Positions 5,977-8,506 of a DNA stretch of 8,506 nucleotides are shown piece by piece; the first letter of the stretch is position 1, and each line of letters starts with the position of its first letter. The position numbers and the translations under genes are program-made. The notes below the pieces were generated by a model. It saw nothing but the letters and a program-made list of their open reading frames with translations, ran no database searches and was not told the DNA's origin. Source of the DNA: Ruminococcaceae bacterium UBA4958 (GTDB lineage: Bacteria; Bacillota; Clostridia; Oscillospirales; Acutalibacteraceae); NCBI GenBank assembly GCA_002397355.1, contig DHAI01000058.1, forward strand, positions 461-8,966. The letters are read 5' to 3'.

Positions 5977-6822
5977 ATGTTCTGCAAACGCTGCCGGTGT
6001 CCGGAAACACCGGATCCGGTGGATTACGGCCCGAATCCGCTCGTGATCGACCTGCCCGACACGGCGGAATGCAACAGCAATTTTCGCGCCACGCTGTGGA
6101 CGGGCGAGCATCTTCAGGTGACGCTGATGTGCATACCGGTCGGCGGCGACATCGGCCTTGAGATGCACCCGGACGTGGACCAGTTCCTTTTTGTGGTGGA
6201 TGGCTGCGGCACGGTGAAGATGGGAAGTGAAAAGGACTGCCCTGCGTTTGTGAAAAACGTGTTCCGCAACGACGCGATCTTTATTCCCGCCGGCACCTGG
6301 CACAATCTCGTCAATACGGGGGGCCGGCCGATGAAGCTTTCCTCCGCTTATGCGCCGCCGGAGCATCCGCACGGGACGCTGCAGAGGAACCGCCCGCAGG
6401 CCGCATGCCGGGGAAGCGCGGCGGCGCCGGCTGCCCGGCCGGAGACGGGCTGCCCGCAGAAGTGCGGCGCGGCCGGGGCGGCTGCTTCGCAGTCCGGCGG
6501 CGCGGCTAAGACGGCAGCGGTTTCCCGGCCGGACACTGCGGCCGGGGCGGCACAGGCTGCCCGGCCGGAGACGGGTTTCCCGCAGAAGTGCTGCGAGGCC
6601 GGGGCGGCCGTTTCGAGGTCCGACATCATGACCAGGGCGGCTGCTTCACAGTCCGGCGGCGCGGCCAAGACGGCAGCGGCTTCCCGGCCGGACGATGCGA
6701 CCGGAGCGGCTGTCCTTCCGGGCGGTGCCGCGAAAGCGGCGGGTTCCCGGGAATGTGCCGCCGGGGAACCGGCCCAAATGGTCACCGCAGAGAAAGAAGA
6801 CGCACAGCAGCCGCAGGCATAA
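5977..6822 (+). CDS. Cupin-domain protein with long Ala-rich repeat tail
   Basis: A 281-residue protein. The start has AAGGAG nine bases upstream. Residues 1-8 are a Cys-rich tip (MFCKRCRC); about 17-132 form one cupin barrel, with motif 1 around IGLEMHPDVDQFLFVVDGCG (59-78) and motif 2 IFIPAGTWHNLVNTG (101-115). E62, H64 and H109 are likely metal ligands; the second His of the usual HxH is replaced. From memory, small clostridial cupins of about 120-130 residues carry nearly the same core (IGLE-HPD-DQF, PAGTWHN, YAPP-HPHGT); their function is unknown. What is odd is residues 141-281: a low-complexity Ala/Gly/Ser/Arg-Pro tail built from imperfect repeats (see repeat entries) with three Cys in two QKC motifs, of no known fold. 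No frameshift is visible; it ends at TAA before a terminator. It appears to be a single-gene unit. The core call is firm; whether the tail is a functional segment is unknown. Confidence 0.85.
   Translation: MFCKRCRCPETPDPVDYGPNPLVIDLPDTAECNSNFRATLWTGEHLQVTLMCIPVGGDIGLEMHPDVDQFLFVVDGCGTVKMGSEKDCPAFVKNVFRNDAIFIPAGTWHNLVNTGGRPMKLSSAYAPPEHPHGTLQRNRPQAACRGSAAAPAARPETGCPQKCGAAGAAASQSGGAAKTAAVSRPDTAAGAAQAARPETGFPQKCCEAGAAVSRSDIMTRAAASQSGGAAKTAAASRPDDATGAAVLPGGAAKAAGSRECAAGEPAQMVTAEKEDAQQPQA
6430..6555 (+). repeat. Tandem repeat unit 1 in the cupin tail (126 bp, 42 codons)
   Basis: Encodes residues 152-193: AARPETGCPQKC, then AGAAASQSGGAAKTAA and VSRPDTAAGAAQ. It is directly followed by a second copy in the same frame. 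Its beginning matches unit 2 almost base for base (GCTGCCCGGCCGGAGACGGG in both). Confidence 0.85.
6556..6714 (+). repeat. Tandem repeat unit 2 in the cupin tail (159 bp, 53 codons)
   Basis: Encodes residues 194-246. It follows unit 1 except for 11 additional codons near residues 211-221 (VSRSDIMTR and flanks). Those additional codons resemble the AAVSRPDTAAGAA segment of unit 1, so they look like a nested partial duplication. A third, decayed piece (GGAAKAAGSREC, 249-260) follows. Confidence 0.85.
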
Positions 6823-6830
6823 GCGGCTCC

Positions 6831-6864
6831 GGTTCCGGCTTTTCCGCCGGAACCTCTTTCTATT
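6831..6864 (+). terminator. Rho-independent terminator after the cupin gene
   Basis: GGTTCCGGC (6831-6839) pairs perfectly with GCCGGAACC (6846-6854), loop TTTTCC, followed by TCTTTCTATT. It begins eight bases after the cupin stop codon. Confidence 0.75.
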
Positions 6865-6886
6865 CCGCCCCGCGCGGAGCATAAAA

Positions 6887-6916
6887 AAATGCCGCCCTTG
6901 CAGCCGGGCGGCATTT
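6887..6916 (-). terminator. Strong hairpin, terminator-like on the minus strand
   Basis: AAATGCCGCCC (6887-6897) pairs perfectly with GGGCGGCATTT (6906-6916), an 11-pair stem with loop TTGCAGCC. On the minus strand it runs into TTTTTTT, a good intrinsic terminator; on the plus strand only TTTC follows. No minus-strand gene ends here, so it may block antisense reading into the cupin gene or serve as a back-up terminator for plus-strand transcripts. Confidence 0.55.
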
Positions 6917-6940
6917 CTAAGGAGGAGAAAGAGGAGAATT

Positions 6941-6958
6941 ATGAAAAGAGAAGTATGA
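6941..6958 (+). other. Five-codon ORF (MKREV) behind a strong ribosome site
   Basis: ATG AAA AGA GAA GTA TGA, with GAGGAG (6931-6936) four bases upstream and GGAGGAG (6921-6927) before that. Its stop overlaps the ATG of the next ORF as ATGA, the arrangement of translational coupling. It could be a leader minigene or chance in a purine-rich stretch; no promoter is evident upstream. Confidence 0.25.
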
Positions 6959-7092
6959 AAACCCTCTCGCGAGGGACTTGTAATTTGTCTGCCGGCTGCC
7001 GGTTCGGTATTCCGTCTGGGCCGACCGCCGTTCCGCAGTATTTTGAAATCGGTTTCCGCTTTTTATTTCCTTTTGGATTGCTTTTAGTATAA
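6955..7092 (+). CDS. Doubtful 45-aa ORF with hydrophobic C-terminus
   Basis: Not recognised. It starts at the ATG that overlaps the five-codon ORF's stop and ends at TAA (7090-7092). The C-terminal third (FEIGFRFLFPFGLLLV) is hydrophobic and aromatic; the rest looks non-repetitive and unremarkable. Its codon use is unlike the GC-rich neighbours, and no strong ribosome site precedes it apart from coupling with MKREV. It could equally be untranslated sequence. Confidence 0.18.
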   Translation: MKTLSRGTCNLSAGCRFGIPSGPTAVPQYFEIGFRFLFPFGLLLV

Positions 7093-7197
7093 CGGTGCTT
7101 TGTGACGCGGGGATGAATCGGTTTTTAACATTTTGCGGAAGATTTATGAACAAATTGAAAATGCCGCCGCGGGCTTATGGTACGACGCGGAGAGTTG

Positions 7198-7206
7198 TGA
7201 TATACT
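7198..7206 (+). promoter_or_regulatory. Extended -10 promoter for the patatin gene
   Basis: TGA followed by TATACT (7201-7206) matches the extended -10 form TGnTATAAT with one mismatch. The -35 position (TGGTAC, 7178-7183) is poor. The predicted transcript would begin near 7213, leaving about 30 bases before the ATG with the AAAGGAGG site inside. Confidence 0.5.
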
Positions 7207-7242
7207 TAACATATGATATTTTTCCCAAAGGAGGAGTCGCTC

Positions 7243-8139
7243 ATGACGGGAGTTGTCGATGTTGGCGGGGGCCTCAGGGATATTTTCGGGGCCGGCGTGT
7301 TCGACTACTGCCTCGGCCGGGGGATCCGGTTCGATTACTGTATCGGCGTTTCCGCTGGAAGCGCCAACATCGCCAGTTACCTCGGCGGGCAGAGCGGACG
7401 CAATTACAAATTTTACACGGAGTACGCTTTCCGGCGGCGGTATATGAGCCTTGGAAATTTCATCCGAACGGGCTCCTACATCAACATGGATTACGCTTAC
7501 GGCGAGCTTTCCAAAAAAGGCGGCGAGAGCCCGCTCGATTTCGGCAGGATCAAAAGCTCCGCAAGCGCGATGAAGGTCGTGGCGATGAACGCGCTCACGG
7601 GGGAAACCGTCTATTTCGACAAGAGCGACATGTGCCAGGACGATTACTCCATCCTGATGGCTTCCTCCAGCATCCCGGTCGTCTGCCGGCCGTACTCCGT
7701 GCGCGGGGTGCCGTATTTCGACGGCGGCCTCGCGGACCCCGTTCCGGTGCGCAGGGCGTTCGGCAGCGGCTGCGACAAGGTCGTCGTCATCCTCACGAAG
7801 CCGCGCGATTTCGTCCGCAGCCAGGAAAGCGACCTCCGCCTTGTCAGGCTGCTGCGCAGAAGGTACCCGAAGTCCGCCGAGCAGCTTCTCCTGCGCTATA
7901 AGAAGTACAACGACGGCGTGGCGCTGGCGAAAAAGTGCGAAGAGGAAGGGCGCGCGCTGATCCTCGCGCCGGAGGACACCTTCGGGATGCGCACGCTGAC
8001 GAAGAGCCGGGAGACCCTCGACCGGATGTACCGGATGGGCGTGGGCGCGGCGGCGGCCCTCGACGATTTTCTCGGGCTGCCGGAGCGGAGCGGACAGGCC
8101 GCGGCGAAAATCCGCCCGGGGCCGGCCGCCTCCGTATAA
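7243..8139 (+). CDS. Patatin-like phospholipase family protein
   Basis: A 298-residue cytosolic-looking acyl hydrolase. Start: ATG at 7243, with AAAGGAGG (7227-7234) eight bases upstream; an in-frame ATG at 7213 has no ribosome site and coincides with the predicted transcript start. Seen: glycine-rich oxyanion loop GGGLRDIFGAG (8-18), nucleophile elbow GVSAGS with S37 at 35-40, and DGG with D160 in YFDGGLADPVP, completing the Ser-Asp dyad. In the common form of the first motif (GGGxRG) a Gly follows the Arg; here it is Asp. From memory a clostridial patatin subfamily also reads GLRDIFGAGV, so the change is probably subfamily-specific. Known: patatins release fatty acids from lipids; substrate here is unknown. 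There is no signal peptide. It probably forms an operon with the flavoprotein 38 bases downstream. Confidence 0.94.
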   Translation: MTGVVDVGGGLRDIFGAGVFDYCLGRGIRFDYCIGVSAGSANIASYLGGQSGRNYKFYTEYAFRRRYMSLGNFIRTGSYINMDYAYGELSKKGGESPLDFGRIKSSASAMKVVAMNALTGETVYFDKSDMCQDDYSILMASSSIPVVCRPYSVRGVPYFDGGLADPVPVRRAFGSGCDKVVVILTKPRDFVRSQESDLRLVRLLRRRYPKSAEQLLLRYKKYNDGVALAKKCEEEGRALILAPEDTFGMRTLTKSRETLDRMYRMGVGAAAALDDFLGLPERSGQAAAKIRPGPAASV

Positions 8140-8177
8140 CCGCGCGGCGGCCGCAATTTCAAGGAGGTTTTCAAAAG

Positions 8178-8506
8178 ATGGAATGTGTTCGCAAAGTGAC
8201 GGACGACCTTTACTGGGTAGGCGCAAACGACCACAGGCTTGCGCTCTTTGAAAATATCCACCCCATTCCTTTCGGAATATCCTACAACTCCTACCTGCTG
8301 CTGGACGAAAAGACCGTGTTGTTCGATACGGCGGACTGGTCCGTCGGCCGCCAGTTCCTGGAGAACGTCGAGGCCGTGCTGGACGGGCGCCCGCTGGATT
8401 ATCTCGTGATCGACCACATGGAGCCGGATCACGCCGCCGCCGTCGGGGAGATCCTGCTCCGCTGGCCGGAGGCGAGAATCCTCGCCTCGCCCAAGGCCGC
8501 CGTGTT
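8178..8506 (+). CDS. fprA: FprA-type flavodiiron protein (N-terminal part, cut by window edge)
   Basis: 109 codons are present; full family members are about 400 residues, so the C-terminal flavodoxin domain would lie beyond the window. The start at 8178 has AAGGAGG (8161-8167) ten bases upstream. The metallo-beta-lactamase-like N-terminus is visible, with VLFDTAD (47-53) and the diiron-binding signature HMEPDHA at 80-86, giving ligands H80, E82 and D84 plus the conserved H85. Known: these proteins reduce O2 to water or NO to N2O in anaerobes, using electrons from rubredoxin or related carriers. Which gas is preferred cannot be told here. The symbol follows the family name rather than a proven orthologue. 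Confidence 0.92.
   Translation, partial: MECVRKVTDDLYWVGANDHRLALFENIHPIPFGISYNSYLLLDEKTVLFDTADWSVGRQFLENVEAVLDGRPLDYLVIDHMEPDHAAAVGEILLRWPEARILASPKAAV

Larger units (their letters stand above)
6823..7242 (+). other. Gap of about 420 bases without a convincing gene
   Basis: Holds, in order: the cupin terminator, a second strong hairpin (6887-6916), a purine-rich stretch with two ribosome-site-like motifs (6921-6936), a five-codon ORF overlapping a 45-codon ORF, a small hairpin CCCTC/GAGGG (6962-6975), an AT-richer tract (about 7040-7095), and an extended -10 element before the patatin gene. The base composition is clearly lower in GC than the flanking genes. No RNA family or tRNA is recognisable. 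Confidence 0.6.

Noticed and set aside
6436..6585. RPETG in both repeat units as a sortase LPxTG signal
   Set aside because: The leucine is absent, the motif is internal, no hydrophobic segment and basic tail follow, and the protein has no signal peptide.
6348..6914. Antisense frame of 188 codons over the cupin tail
   Set aside because: It mirrors the Ala/Arg-Pro repeats, starts inside a terminator-like hairpin and lacks a promoter or clear ribosome site. The plus frame continues a true cupin domain.
7086..7093. AGTATAAC as a promoter -10 box on either strand
   Set aside because: TATAAC (plus) and TATACT (minus) both lack any acceptable -35 at 16-18 bases and have no TG extension.
8140..8177. 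GC-rich palindromic CGCGCGGCGGCCGC stretch after the patatin gene as a terminator
   Set aside because: The stem is short and no U-run follows; the next ribosome site begins within a few bases.

Overview
The window is a GC-rich (roughly 60-65 % by eye) stretch of bacterial chromosome. The following point to a Gram-positive Firmicute, most likely a high-GC Clostridia member of the Oscillospiraceae/Ruminococcaceae type: strong AGGAGG ribosome sites, a LytR-CpsA-Psr wall enzyme, a metG-tatD pair, an FprA-type flavodiiron protein, and a cupin and a patatin that resemble clostridial subfamilies. The taxonomy is an inference from gene style; no rRNA or marker is present. I see no tRNA, rRNA, CRISPR array, insertion sequence or phage gene.

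Layout. Positions 1-781 (minus strand): a small single-pass membrane ORF of 38 codons, followed by the N-terminal 210 codons of an HI0933/BaiN-like flavoprotein that runs off the left edge. Both appear to start with TTG and share one good sigma-A promoter. Positions 805-940: a compact divergent control region with back-to-back promoters. Positions 941-2137 (plus): an LCP-family enzyme that probably attaches glycopolymers to peptidoglycan. Positions 2215-5781 (plus): metG with its own extended -10 promoter, a hairpin and a strong terminator-like stem-loop, tatD, then a class I SAM methyltransferase where rnmV/ksgA would often sit in Firmicutes. This run ends in a perfect 16-bp terminator stem.

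Positions 5977-6822 (plus): a small cupin whose gene has grown a 140-residue Ala-rich tail made of imperfect tandem repeats; a terminator follows. Positions 6823-7242: about 420 bases without a convincing gene, holding two hairpins, a purine-rich double ribosome site, a five-codon ORF overlapping a 45-codon ORF, and an extended -10 promoter. Positions 7243-8506 (plus): a patatin-like lipid hydrolase followed after 38 bases by the start of a flavodiiron protein, which runs off the right edge.

Most of the window is ordinary housekeeping: translation (metG), nuclease/quality control (tatD), wall assembly (LCP) and oxygen/NO protection (FprA). I do not see a clear new biological system. The best leads are the repeat-bearing tail of the cupin, the membrane micro-ORF before the flavoprotein, the patatin-flavodiiron pairing, and the structured gap at 6823-7242.
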